Both the position numbers and the translations under genes were made by a program. Of a stretch of DNA of 64,000 nt, positions 47,980 to 61,100 are shown in pieces (the first letter of the stretch is position 1; each line of letters starts with the position of its first letter). Under the pieces are notes generated by a model. That model did no database searches. It saw only the letters and a list, made by a program, of their open reading frames with translations, and was not told where the DNA came from. Source of the stretch: Echinococcus granulosus (Eukaryota; Platyhelminthes; Cestoda; Cyclophyllidea; Taeniidae); assembly GCF_000524195.1 (NCBI RefSeq), contig NW_020170398.1, forward strand, positions 356,090-420,089, given 5' to 3'.

Positions 47980-48079
47980 AAAAGTTGTTACTTTGCTTGA
48001 GATTAAATTACCTATCGATTACACCATATTCATTAAAAGAAGGTTATATTGCGTCATTTATGGTTTGATAATTCACCTA

Positions 48080-48085
48080 AATAAA
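48080..48085 (+). terminator. Poly(A) signal AATAAA of the pitchfork-like gene
   Basis: AATAAA lies 101 nt after the stop codon at 47977-47979, just before a pyrimidine-rich simple repeat. Confidence 0.6.
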
Positions 48086-48100
48086 ACAGTATGAAACCGG

Positions 48101-48174
48101 CAGACCCACCCACCTATCTACCTCTGCCTTGCCATCTACCCATCTATCTATCCACCACCACCCTGTCCCTGTCC
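48101..48174 (+). repeat. Degenerate CCATCTAT-type microsatellite
   Basis: A pyrimidine-rich array built from variants of CCACC, CTATCTA and CCATCTA, followed by CCACCACCACC and CCTGTCCCTGTCC. It is imperfect throughout and lies in the 3' flank of the pitchfork-like gene. Confidence 0.75.
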
Positions 48175-49103
48175 GAGCATTAGGAGTTTGATTTAGCATC
48201 TATTACACGCATAATCAGATGTTACAAGGGGTACCGTTCATTAACAATGGTTAAATTGACAGAGGCTTGAAATTCGTTACTAACTAGTGTTATGGCAGTG
48301 AGCTTAGACCACGTCTACTTCCCAACCAGGTAATCTGGGAAAGAAAACTTTAATAGAAGCTTCTTTATTTGGCAATATGCATGAGTAAGGTGAGCTTAAT
48401 CACTAAAGTAAACACTTATGGAGAGTGCAAAGGACCTATGGATAATGAGTTTTGATTTTAGTACTCGGAGTCTTCCTGAAATTCTAATAAGTCAAAGTAT
48501 CATAAAAGAGCAAGACCTGAAGACCATTTCGCAGAGTAAAAGCAAAACTTGTAGACACTGAACTGCACGTTTAAATAAACAAAACATCAAATTACTGCAT
48601 TAACTGCTTCTATTTTTCTAAAATATTCTATCATACATTTCGCAAATCTGATTAGCTCGATTTTATACATCAGTAAACTGCTGCAATGTTTTTGGCGCAA
48701 GATGGTGGTCCATACTGTCATTTATGCGAAAAAGTATCCAATTGTGAGATATGTAAATTAAGTAGTATTTCTCTCCCGTGAAAATCTGGCAGTCATCAGT
48801 GGTACGCGACATTTGAAGCAAGGTCGCAGGGTCACAGGGTGCAAAGTTAAAGTTGATTTTTAGTATGTACCTCATTTTGTTAAATATCATTTTGATCCTT
48901 TTTAAAGTAACAACAAACAAAAGCAAGTTATAAAGAGCCCAAAATTTTCCCTTTAATTACATGCCCAAAATCAAGGGGGTGGCATAAAATTTAATGTTCG
49001 TTTGAGAGCGGATGAAGTAATCCTCATGAGTGAATCAGTAGTCATTTGAAATAAATTTCTTTCAGCATTAATTTACGCGTCTTATCGACCGCGAAAATTT
49101 AAA

Positions 49104-52100
49104 ATGGACGCTAGGTGCGTGATAATACGGTCCTTTAAGTGGGATGTAAATTAGTTAAGCTAATGCGATCGTAAGGCATTGTGTGGCCTAATTTGCGCCC
49201 TCTTTGGCCACAACACCAAAGTTTCTGCATATAACCATAGTTTTTGTAAAATAAGCTACTACTCTTTGCCTTCTATATGTTACAACGTTTATCTTAAGTG
49301 CCATATGGTTGACTAGATAGAAATAATTAGACGAGTTATGTGATATACAATGGCAATTAGCTATTAAAACCACACGGCATTTTTGAACGTATTGTAAGGT
49401 TGCCTTATCTTAATTGCTCAGGACTGATATACTTATATTTCTCAGTAATAATTTAAAAAAATAAGTACGTTCAAAAGCATTGCATCAAAAAGTGTAGTTT
49501 TTATCCTATATTGTGTAACTTTGATGCAGCTTTACTATCATCTTTATTCTTACAAACAAGTCCTTTTAAAGAATCCATATTATAGGATTTCAAATAATCT
49601 GCCATAAAGTGTTGGAATTTTACACGTAAATTTAAAGTAGTTGACCTAAGGTAAGTAATGATATGGATCACTTCACCAGCTTTATCAAATTTGACACATA
49701 CTAATAACAATATTACTTGATGAATAAACTTGTGTATTTATAGATGGACCCAAAGTGTCTCAAACAACGCCGTCCACTTCATAAATAATCAAACTATCTG
49801 CCTTAAGTCAGGCAACTACCTGCGGTTTTCTTCCACAAATGGGGATTCTCTAGAATATCATTACAATGGTGCCAATGAGACTGTTTTAGCTACGCATCCT
49901 ATTCATCCTGTGCTTGCTCTTGCTGAAACAAACATAAGCGCTGGAAAAGTAGTTCTAATCTACTTTCCAGACTTTCAGACAAAATTCATTGGCAGTAAGT
50001 TCTGGCTAATATAAGATGAAAAATAATCAAATAGGAGCAAGAAACACTCAAGTCCTCCACCTGACCTTTTCGCATCAAAATCTTCTAGCGTGTATCACTT
50101 CAATAAGGGAAAACACCCTTGCTATATGGAACTACGTGAAGGCTGAGCTACTTATAGAAGCACAGTTAAACTTTGTTTGCCCGGATATTTTTGGATTTTG
50201 TCCCATAAATGAAAACAAAATCGTTGGTGCTACTGAGAGGCATATTTACGCTTGGACGCTGGAATCATATGGAGAAAATCACCACCTATCTTGCAGGTAC
50301 GTAACTCCAAATATCAAGTGGTTCCCAGTGAAACTGCTGTTCCCCGTACTGATGCACGCATCGGATTTTACGAAGACCCGCAAGATAACTTACCCCTTGA
50401 GCTGATTGAACAGGAGGAAAATCCCACCATCTACCAACCTATGAGAGAGGTTGTTTCGGGTAGTCCACTTCACTTTACTCCATTATCGTCCTAAATTAGG
50501 TGTACTAAGGGAGGCCCACGATGAACTACAAAATTATAAGGACAATGCAAAACGCATGAAGTCCATAAGCCTTACATGGACCAAAGAAGGCTTTGCCGTG
50601 TTTGGATGTAGAGATGGAAATCTATTCATGGTATGTGGTCCATATTGATGGAATTATTGTCGTTTCTTGCAGGTTGATCTTGATTCCATGGCAACTGGGG
50701 TTATTTTCAGCCCAAATTCACTAAGTGCTGATGTTGCGAATAAGGAACAAGAAGCAAAGGAAGCAAGCATGGTGCTAAAGGCAGGTGATGTGGACAACTT
50801 AATATATACAATGGATGGAATCTTGTGTGGCGGTGCGGATGGTCGACTGAGGTATCTGGACTGGTCAAAAACTAGGAATGCTGACCTTCCACCAGTTGGT
50901 CTAGTGGCACCAACCTCTCTGGCTAATCAAAATCTCTCTTCAAGTTTTCTTAGCACTATTCAGCAAATCGCTTTGTCAAAAATGAATTTTTTGGATGAAG
51001 AAGTATTTGCAACTCTTAAAAGTGACCACAATAGTATCGTCCACATATCCGCATGTCCAAACTACCAGAACTTTGCAATTCTTCGCAAATCAGGTCTGGT
51101 TCAAGTTTTTCAGCAGAACTTTAACACTGAACCTATTCCCAATTTCTCATTTAAATCGGTAAAGGAGATGAGAACAAACGTTTCGTCTTTTACCGGAATA
51201 TGTGGGATAAATATTGAAGATGATCCCTACTTCGTGGTGAGTAAATTGCGCTGCACCTGACAAAATTAAGTCCCAAGAAGGCTTTTTTTATAGCTAGAAA
51301 AAATAAAACTACTGTGCCACTCTTGATAGATTAAATATGTTTTCACATTTTTATTTCATTAGTTCAAATAAACCAATGAAAAATAATGAGTCAGAAATAT
51401 AATTCGACTATTGATAGAATTGGTTCTCCTGAGTTGCCCATGAAGATGCTATTGGACATGCAAATCTAAAAGCAGATTTATTATAATTATACAGAGGGAT
51501 TGGACCACCTGAGACAGGTGCATAGGAGGATCTGCATGCAGCTAGTGTCGAATTGGAGTCATGTTTGACCTGAAAGGTCTCCTACTACGGAGAGCCTATT
51601 TTTTGTAAACGTAATCATTGACACCCTCAATTATGGCTTGTCTGCATAGAATACATATGTGTCCAAGTGAAATGGAATTAATTGCCTGACAGAAAAAAGT
51701 CGTTTTGCACTTGCTTGAATTATTACCAAATTCACTTATCAGTTACATGTTCACAAATTTTATAATGCCTCACTCACTTAGCCTATTTGCCAAAGTATAT
51801 GCCATCTTAAATACAGACTTGTAACGCAAACGGACAAGTTGTTCTTTGGCGTGCTGAGACAGGAGAACAAACCTGTTGCTTAGAATTCGCCAGCGCCGTA
51901 AGTGGATCAAAGCCTTCATATTCACTTAAAGCTATGTCGAATTCACCATTCCTCAACTTTGATTTGCTTTCCTTTACACTAGGAATAATTCCTCCAGAAA
52001 TGGCCCACTAAACCAGTATTTTATATCATCTAGTTATTATCGATGTTGCATAGGCCACTTGTATGAAGGCTATTCCTGGGCTGCCGCTGACTGCAATCGG

Positions 52101-55100
52101 ACTCCAAAGTGGTGTGCTCTATGTTGTCTACTGGGTGGATCGCTGTACGCCTCGAATCATGCCAGCACACCAGATCTTCCAATCAGCCATTGAGGACATC
52201 TAGTAAGGTCTCCTTTCAAGTGTTATCCGAAAAGAATTGGGAATGGTCAAGTTATCACAAAATTTGACCACAACTTCTTCAACCCCTTCCATTAACTTGA
52301 TTATTATCTCTGAAGAATTTTATTGAATCATTTTGAAAGTCAGGCTTACTAGTCTTATAAGATCTGTAGTATTCAGTAAAACCGAAAATGAGGTGAAAAC
52401 GAAGAAGGTATAGATCATCTTTAAAGCTATCAATTTCACTTACAGTGCTTGTCTCATTACTCTTGTAAAGTCAGTCACTCAGCTTTAGCTGTCAAAGATG
52501 TAAACTGGTAAGTAAACTAATGCTAAGCTTCGGAAAGTAATAGATTTCCAATGCCCATTTGCATCTTCCTTCAACTTATTTGAAAAACCCAAAGTTATTT
52601 CTTTTAACCATTACTGGACCAGGTAAAGCAATTGTGTTGGGTCGATGGTCCCAAAATGGATGTGGATAATATGGCATCAATAATTCCAGAAATTCAATTA
52701 TAAAAATATTAAATTACGAATTTATTCATATTTGCAAACTGCTGGGGAGAAATGCTGTGATATGCATATGAACCATATTTTGGGTAAAATAATAGCATCA
52801 TCTTGGTCGTACATGCTTGGAATGATATATGCGCAATAATTTACTTACGTAGCAGTGTGATAATTTTTTCTGGGAATTCCTCAAGGGTGGGAATTTCTTG
52901 CTCCCACAGTTATGTTGCTTGATGTTTAATTATCTCTGGACATTCCATAGCGCAAGATTTTGGTCTACACATGCAAGGGATAAAACGTTGTGATGGCTGG
53001 CATCCAATGACAACTATAATTAAAAGTGGCGAGTAATTTCACATTCCACTTCTTTGAACAGTTTCCAATACTTTTCAATCAAAACGGTTCACATACTTGA
53101 TTCAAGTCTATTATATTACTTGTGACTTTTAAGCGTGGATGAAAAAGGAGACGTGTTGCTTGTCACGGGATCAGAACCAAATATCTACGTTATCTCCTGT
53201 GAACCACGGAAGGAATTTCAACCCATCGGTTATATAAGTACGTAAAAGACACTTCTAAAACCGAAATTTCAAGTAAGGATTATAACAAATAGGACTTTTT
53301 TGCAGCCCATGAGAATAAGATTGATTCAATCGCTTTTGCAAGAGTACACGGTGACAAGATTTATTGCATCATACTGGATAAGAGGAAGAAGTCGGACAGA
53401 TACACGACTGCGACGTTCTTTACGCTTACAGATGAAATATTAGACGGTAGGCCTTATTTATCTAAAGTAATTGTTTAAAGTCAGCCATATGTCAGCTGGT
53501 GTGTGATTTTTAAGGTTTTTCATTTAAAATGATTTTGTATTTACCATTTTTCCTTGACGATACCAAAAATTTATCATACATAGACAGGAGGGATGGTAGA
53601 CCGTTAATAGAAATGCCATGAAGGAAGAGTCATACCAACGATCCGGTAACCGTTACATCAAATCATTACAATTCAGGAGTTTTAATGGATAAATAATTTG
53701 CAGATTTACTCGAATACACACAGAATTCGGTTATGATTCGAACTTCTGCTTATGTTTCAACACGTAAGTAGTAGAATGTAGTTGGTTAAACACTGCACAG
53801 CATAGGGCATTCCGGTTAAGCAAAATTTACGATGACTTGTTGAAGGTAGCACTTAAACTTAATTCTGCTCAGCACTATGCTTTGAACGTTTTACAGAAAA
53901 ACCATTTCAGGGCTGAATAGGGAGCCATAAATGAAGGTTTTTTTTTTGGTTGAAAAGGGACTAAGTGGCAATAACAAATTCCTATCATGAAATAGCTCCC
54001 AGCCATGAATAGTTGTTTTAATGTCTTGGATTCATTTAGATCCTACAGGTCACATTTATCAGAACTCCTACCAACTTCGTGATGAGTCGCTCTCCATGAT
54101 GTCCTTCAAGATACTCCTCAACATCTCGAGTGCCTATTTGACTGTAACAGATCCCAATAAGAAAAAGAACCTATCGGCAGATGAGTCGGCCTCGATGAAC
54201 TCATACAAGACACCCAAAGAAGAAGCGGAGAATCCTGAGAATGAGGAACTTAAAGAGGAGGCAAAGACAACACCTAAGATCATTCTTTACTCTCTCACCA
54301 AGGGCACGAATAACAGTTGTGTTTTGGTGATGATAGATTTGAGCAAAGAGATTGCCGATCAGGTTAGCTTTCTACTCTGATGCTTCACCCCCAAATCGCC
54401 AAATCCGTGTTTGATCGTAAAATTTAATATTTTGTCTGTATTTAAGCTTAGTAACACGAAAATTTGGAAGGGAGATTTTGGGCATTTAAACTGCTTCAAC
54501 CAAAAAACGCAATGTATGGTGTATGAATATGTTAAACTGCAAACCTCCCCTTGCACAAAACGAAGCAATGTAAAGCTACTACTAATTATTATTTAGTACT
54601 TCTTTGAGGGAATAGCAGTAATATCGGTTCTGAATGGATTTTGAATCCATGATTTGAATTGTTTCGAGGTATCAAGTATGCCTTTACGCATACACTTGGA
54701 GTAAAAGTGAGCAGGGATGGCTTGAAATCTAACTGAGAGCATGAGTTGTTGCAGAATATGTTGCCTCTTAAAGTGGATACAGTACTAAAAAAGTCGTTAA
54801 AAATAAATTTATATTGAGTTCTTCCTAAATTACATTAGAACTGAAATTGCTATTCAAAGCTGTTATTAAAATTCAACTGTTACTAATGCAGATTAGTGCC
54901 TATATAGGAGTGAAATATTGGACAAAATTACTTACCAAAGGCTGCTGGATTTCTAAATATTAATTTTTTCGATTGCGTCTACATGTGACTTGTAAAAGCC
55001 AACAAAGTTGCAATTTTTACGCACATATCATAAAAATGATAAAAACTTTTTAATGGGTAAGGCGCAATGGACTGAGATTATTTAGTACTGCTTAAATTCC

Positions 55101-58100
55101 GTGGCTTACTTGTACGACAAAACAAGAACGAAATGCTAAATACAACCGAATTCGTTGCTATTGAAAACCTAAAGCAGAAATAAGCTGATGGAAAAAAGGC
55201 GGAGAATGAGTTTTATGATCTCTTACCATTTGAAAGACCTCAGCCTACCGTCAGTTCACAAGATCAGCCCAGCATCAGAGACGGACCTACTCAATCACGC
55301 GTGATTTCTCCAGCAGACTGCAACCTTTCCTACAAGCACGCTCAAATGATCGTCGTTCCATTCTTGGCTCGGCCTCCTTCGAAGCACTCAGTTATCGTGT
55401 ACCCCGTCCAAGCATCAACTTTCAACTCAGTCGTTTACGTAGAGAGGATAAGAGAGACAAAAAGCCCAAGAAAGAGGTCTATTGTGTTCCTGTTGATAGC
55501 GTTCTTGTTCCTTGAGTTTCGATACACGGTTGTTCTATCGGCTACTCCGTCGGCTAGAAATTTTACTACTGTGCCCAATAATGTGTGTTTTGTGCTTGAC
55601 AGACAAAACCAACTGTCACTGGTGTGGATACATTTTTGCTGACAAACATCACTTTCTTCTACTCCTCTGTGAGCTTATGTACTACTCACGTGCCTGGAAT
55701 CATTATCGCCACAACACAAGGAGGCGTGTTCTACGTTTTGAAAGTGGATGACTTGGTGAGTTTGTGAATGAACGTCATGAAACAAAGATCCCACTGTCTT
55801 TGAAATTAAAGCATTTTAAACCGTAGCTTAAATACTTTCGTTAACTACCCCCAACTTACAAGGAGTGACGCCACACACTTTAAACACTATTATATATGCT
55901 TGGTTAACTAATTTGAGCATACTTTTTGCTACCAAATAGTTAAACTATCATATTTTTCAACAAAAATTAAGTGAATTATTTAAAATTGTAGTCGGCGTCT
56001 GTGATAGGATATTTTCCACTTGTCGAGAGTACCAGCGATCCAATTGAAGTTGCAGTAACAAGAGATTTTGGCATTCTCGCAGCCGTTAAACGAGACGGTG
56101 GATACTGCGCGATGAATTTGAGGTCAATTATTTGTTTTCTTTTATTTTAACCATTACAGCTCTATAATAAGTCCCTTGACTGTATGTAACAGTGAATGCC
56201 TAAGCAGCGGATGAATTTGGGTAGATAAACAAACTGACCGACTAGGTAGACTATAATAAATGGTGCCAGTGAACGTAAATTCACTTAATAGAGGGATCCG
56301 ATTCATTCCTTTCAAGCACCAAAATCAAATTCGATGAGTTAGTAAATCGTCCAGTTTTTTCGTAAAGAATGTGACTAATTGAGTGAATCAAGTAGGCAGC
56401 TGGCCAAATTGAAAAATTTTTCCTCTTACAGTGACAAGATTCCTCCAATTGATGAAGCAGACCTCCTAGCGCTCGAAAGAGACGCGGAAACAAAGCGCAC
56501 TGCACTGATGATACACGAATCTTGGGAAGTAAACAGCAGCAATGACAGGTCACCTAACGATTCCTTAGTGAAAAACAACTTGGCAATTGGCACTGATGAG
56601 GAGTTTAAAGTCTACAAAATTGATCAGAAGGTTTCTCCCGTGACATGGATAGAGAAGCAATACCAAAAACAACATGCCAAAGACGTGGAGGCTATGAAAG
56701 GCACCAAAACTAGAATAATTGAGGAGTTTAGTCAAATCAAGAAAGAGGTAAAGAGCATCGATTTGAGAAAGCAAAGAGAGCCAGGACATTTTGTGATATT
56801 TGGGATAAGCTAAATATTAAAACATCCATCCTTCTTTTCTTATTTAGCTTGAAAAAATGGCAGAAATGAATGATGGGCTAACGGATTTGGAAAAAGTGGC
56901 AATTACCGAGTTTGAATTGGATTCAGAGGAAAGGAACGCAATACTTGAGGAGACAAACAACATGCTGCAGAAGGTGGGCTATAAATCAACTAAAGAAAAG
57001 TTATTTGGAGTTAGAAACGTGCTGAAATAGAACATGAGGACCTTATCAAGGACTTTACTCACAGTGTCATAAAATCGCGGTGTTGGGAGATGCAAGAAGT
57101 TAAGGGCCGAAGCCTTCTAGCCTACGATCTTCCCATAGAAGTGTCAAACTATCCACTTTGCCCGAGAACACAGGAAGAAAATCGGCTTATAGATCAAGCT
57201 AAAAGTCGCAGGCGCGTCGAAATTGCCGTTGGTGAATTTTACAGAAAGGAGAATGAAAAAATTTACAAGAAAACTTCTTCATCAGTAAGCTGTGAAGTCA
57301 ATGCAAGTATTTTAATGGATATTTTTGATTGTATATTTGTCCGGATTCAAATCGAATCGCCCTTTTTCATTCTACAAAATACATTTTGGGCTTTTTAAAA
57401 GGCATTCAAGGTGGACCAGGTTATCGTCAATTGATGCGCTCGAGAATTACCTGAGTTAGTTTATTTGGTAAACAAAAAAATTTTTGATAAAAGGCCTGGT
57501 TCTCATTCTTTTAAGATGATACAGCACAATACCCCATACTTGATAATGCAAAACTTACCCATGAAAAGACTTCCACTTTAGCTAGGATGGGGAAACGATG
57601 GTACCTCAACCTCTTTCGCTATATTTTTCTTACACTTCTCCAAGCAATTACTAATTTTTCTTTTCCATTACAAAACCACATGATCCAATGTGATATAGGT
57701 TAGACATTTGAGAAAAAAATTAGCTAGAAAGCGGGATCATTAATTTTTATCTGGCTTCGAATGACCGTACCCTCTACATAGCAGAATTTGTAACAAGCTT
57801 GTGTCTCATTGGAGAAAAATTTAAGGTTTTAGTTTTGATTATTTTAGTTAATAAAATATATGAAAGGCTTTTTGCAGTTATTTCAACAGACTGGGTACAT
57901 AAATAGCGAGCAGGGGATGAATTATCTAAAGCGTATCACAAGGTGGTGTTTATATGGTGACTTGAAGCGAACAATAAATGGTTAAGTAATTACTGGAAGT
58001 ATGCAAATTTAAGCGTTGCTCGTCTATTTCTTTTTCTCTGGATTGTTTTGAATGTGTGAGAATATCCAATTACTTAAAAGCCGTAAATACCTTTCACTCA

Positions 58101-61100
58101 GTGGAACTCCTCAGGGCGATCTCCCTGCATTTCGCCTATCGTTTAACACTTGAGTCAACATTTGCTGTTTAAATGCAATTCCGACTTAACATTTGTGTCC
58201 ACGCCAAATTTTTTTTAAAGGAGAGCGAAAAAGGCAGCTCGGAAGAAATGGTGGAAGATGAGGTAACTTCCGAAAGCGCCGAAGATCACCTTGGCTCTGC
58301 TGGTGAGCCATTTTGCGCACTATGATATTTTTTTATTATCTATCCCTTTAATTGCAGCCACCAGATTCGGGATATCTACTAAACTACTCTACAATCAAAT
58401 GGAACTGTTCACAAATGATCAAAAACTTACACAAGCTGTTCTCATCCAGGTTAGGTTATCCCCACTTTTCTTTGTTGGACACTTAGGGGATTATTACTTG
58501 CAAGATAAAATAACGAGCATTTGGTGTAACTTTATTTAGGACCTGATTCGGAAAATGCGGTCAAGATTTAACGCTGAATTCGATGAATGCCTTGCACGTA
58601 AACGGCAATACATCGAAGGGATCCGAAAGCGAGTGGAGCGCATCAATGAAATCATTCCCAAACTGGATCCCAACGCTCCTTTGCTCTCAATGAGACAGTA
58701 CGAATTACAACCAGTGGAGGAGGCTGAGAAACTGCTAGAATGCACGGATGAGGAAGTGGACGTGAAAAGGTACCGTTCACCCGAAGAAATCGCGGAGATG
58801 GAGGCTGTTGCACGACTGGAAGCGGAACGACTTAGGCAGGAGCAGTTGGACAATTGGCGTGAACGCGGTCTTGAAGACATGATGGGTGGCGTGCTAGAGG
58901 TGCGACGAGAGGATGAATTGAAGAAGGACATCCCGACGCCTGCAGCGGTGAAGGCTGGCAAACAGGAGCATGAAATGAATGCTGAGGAGAAGAAAATTTA
59001 TAGGAGTTATCTTCAGGCCTGCAAAGAGTTGGAAGAGGAACGCGAGAAATATCGAAAGGTGACCCTTCTTCATTTTATACTCAATTATTTATAGTTTTCG
59101 CGCATATTCACCGAAAAAATGAGAATTACGATGTTGAAACTTTAACTAAGAATTTTCTTCATTCGGATCAGCAGTTTATTTCATACGGGAAGCAAAAAAT
59201 TAATTGATGCATTGACCTTAGTTATAGACGTGATTATGCATCTTAAGTAGAAGTGACCATTTAACTATTCATTCGTGAGAGACTTTGTCTGCATTTGCCG
59301 AATCCGATCACTTACAACGCTTAGAAGACTACAATGACTGCAATGGTCTTAGTGAATGCGATGTGACTACAATGGATGGACACCAGACAGCTAGCGCAAT
59401 TAAAGCATCCAGTTGAACGACATATCCAAGCACAGCTATTGGTCCGTTCTTTTCAAAAGAGTTAATCTTTTTTGTTTAATGTAACAAGTAAACGTTAAAT
59501 TTTAGACCTTGATTTCGAGATATCAAAGAATGACAACAAGCTTTGGTAGGATTTCGCATTTGATATTTAGGCGACAAAATCTACCCAACTGTCTAGATCA
59601 TTTACTGTATCAATTGTTTTAAAATTTTGAAGCGCCTTCCACTAATATAACCGTTATTTGAAATGGATTTGTAGCTGTCTCCACCTCCTCATTATCCATT
59701 GTGGTCTGAGTGTACTTGCATAATATGCGTTACTGACTTTACCATGTCGGCTCGAAATTGTTCTTTAAAGGTAGTTTGAAAACTAACCATCGGATCAAGT
59801 CGAATCTGATAGTGAAGATTTATGGACTATGGTATTTTAGATAAATACTATGATGCGGGAAGACCTTGTTAAATCTACTAGTCCCGCAAAATTTCCCCAG
59901 CAAATCAATGTGCATATAAAATTTAAATCAGAATTAAAAGCGACATTACTTCCTGGGTCAATATAAGATTTTTTGATGTGGAACGGAAAGAGATTTAACC
60001 CTCCTTTTTTCAACTAGTACTTAGAAGCTGAGATGAACAAAAACGAGGCATCTATTGAGGAGACGAAATTGACAATAAACAAGGATGTGGTAAATCTATT
60101 CCACACCTACCTTAGGTATGAAATTGGCATTGAGATGGAGGAGCTGAAAGTCAGAAAGCTGCGTGCTTCAATTCTACAAGCCAGAGAGCTAGAAAATGAG
60201 GCAAAGTTGTATAGTCAGACAAAGACACACATTGAATCAAAAGTTTCAAAAGTAAGCATCTCCATTGATTTCATTTAATTTCACTAGATTTTGACTCTAA
60301 TGCAAAATAGGGTAGCATATAAAATAGTTGGTGTAATTTTGTTGCATTTAGATTGCTCAACACGTAAAATGAATTTTTCAGCTCAACAGCATCATTCAGC
60401 AGGCAAAGGAGTTAATAGAAAGGCTTCAAGAGGATGTTGAACTAATCACGGTGGAGGATAGGATGATGGATAAGAGTTTTCGCAAGGAGTTTCATGATAT
60501 TCATGGTCCCGCGTATGACATTATTTACAAGGCTTTTAAAAGAAGACCCAAGTATGCTTTTTTTCTTTAAAATCAACGTGTTTTGTGCTGCATACGCAAA
60601 TATTTGAAGTTTATAGGAGTCTATAGATTCAGCATACGGAAAATCATTTGCTCAAACGCAATGGATACAAACCAAAGTTTTATACCCATTCTAGTACATA
60701 TTGAAATCGGTTGGTTGTAAGTGCCTTAAGTATTTTAAGGTGCTAAAGTTAAATTAATTTCACCCGCATTCACAATCTGAGGAAGCATTAGCCAACTTTT
60801 CAAAGAAAATTTCTAACTTTACAAATTCATACCTTGCATTTCTAGCACAGGTATCGTCATATATTCTATCCAACTGGGTCATTAGATCATAAAGACACTG
60901 AAAGTTCAAATAACAGACGGTTTCAATTGACTGTTTAGGCGACTGGCAGTGGAGATTCGATCGGGAATGGAAGAGGAAGAGAGAGAGGACGGGAAGGAAG
61001 AAAGTAGGAAGAAAATGTCCAGTCTTCTTACCCAGGCAAGCTTGAGTGGGAACAGGAATCCCTACACGGAAGCGCTGACCCAGAGGCGTTCCCTTGAGGC

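Larger units (their letters stand above)
47980..49103. other. Intergenic region between the pitchfork-like gene and CFAP43
   Basis: 1.1 kb, AT-rich. It holds the poly(A) signal and microsatellite described separately, and presumably the CFAP43 promoter. A minus-strand open frame at 48663-48926 has no recognisable content. Confidence 0.55.
49744..56122 (+). other. CFAP43: CFAP43 WD-repeat half (exons 2-16)
   Basis: Exons: 49744-49994, 50035-50296, 50329-50459, 50500-50630, 50673-51236, 51817-51897, 52054-52202, 53134-53237, 53306-53446, 53704-53763, 54040-54362, 55185-55249, 55314-55476, 55603-55755, 55992-56122. They code for about the first 906 residues. Beta-propeller-like strands are seen at NTLAIWNYVKAELLIEAQL, EGFAVFGCRDGNLFM, GQVVLWRAETGEQTCCLEF and KGDVLLVTGSEPNIYVISCE. 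Exon 54040-54362 ends in a Lys/Glu-rich linker. Exon 55603-55755 carries GIIIATTQGGVFYVLKVDDL. Confidence 0.85.
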
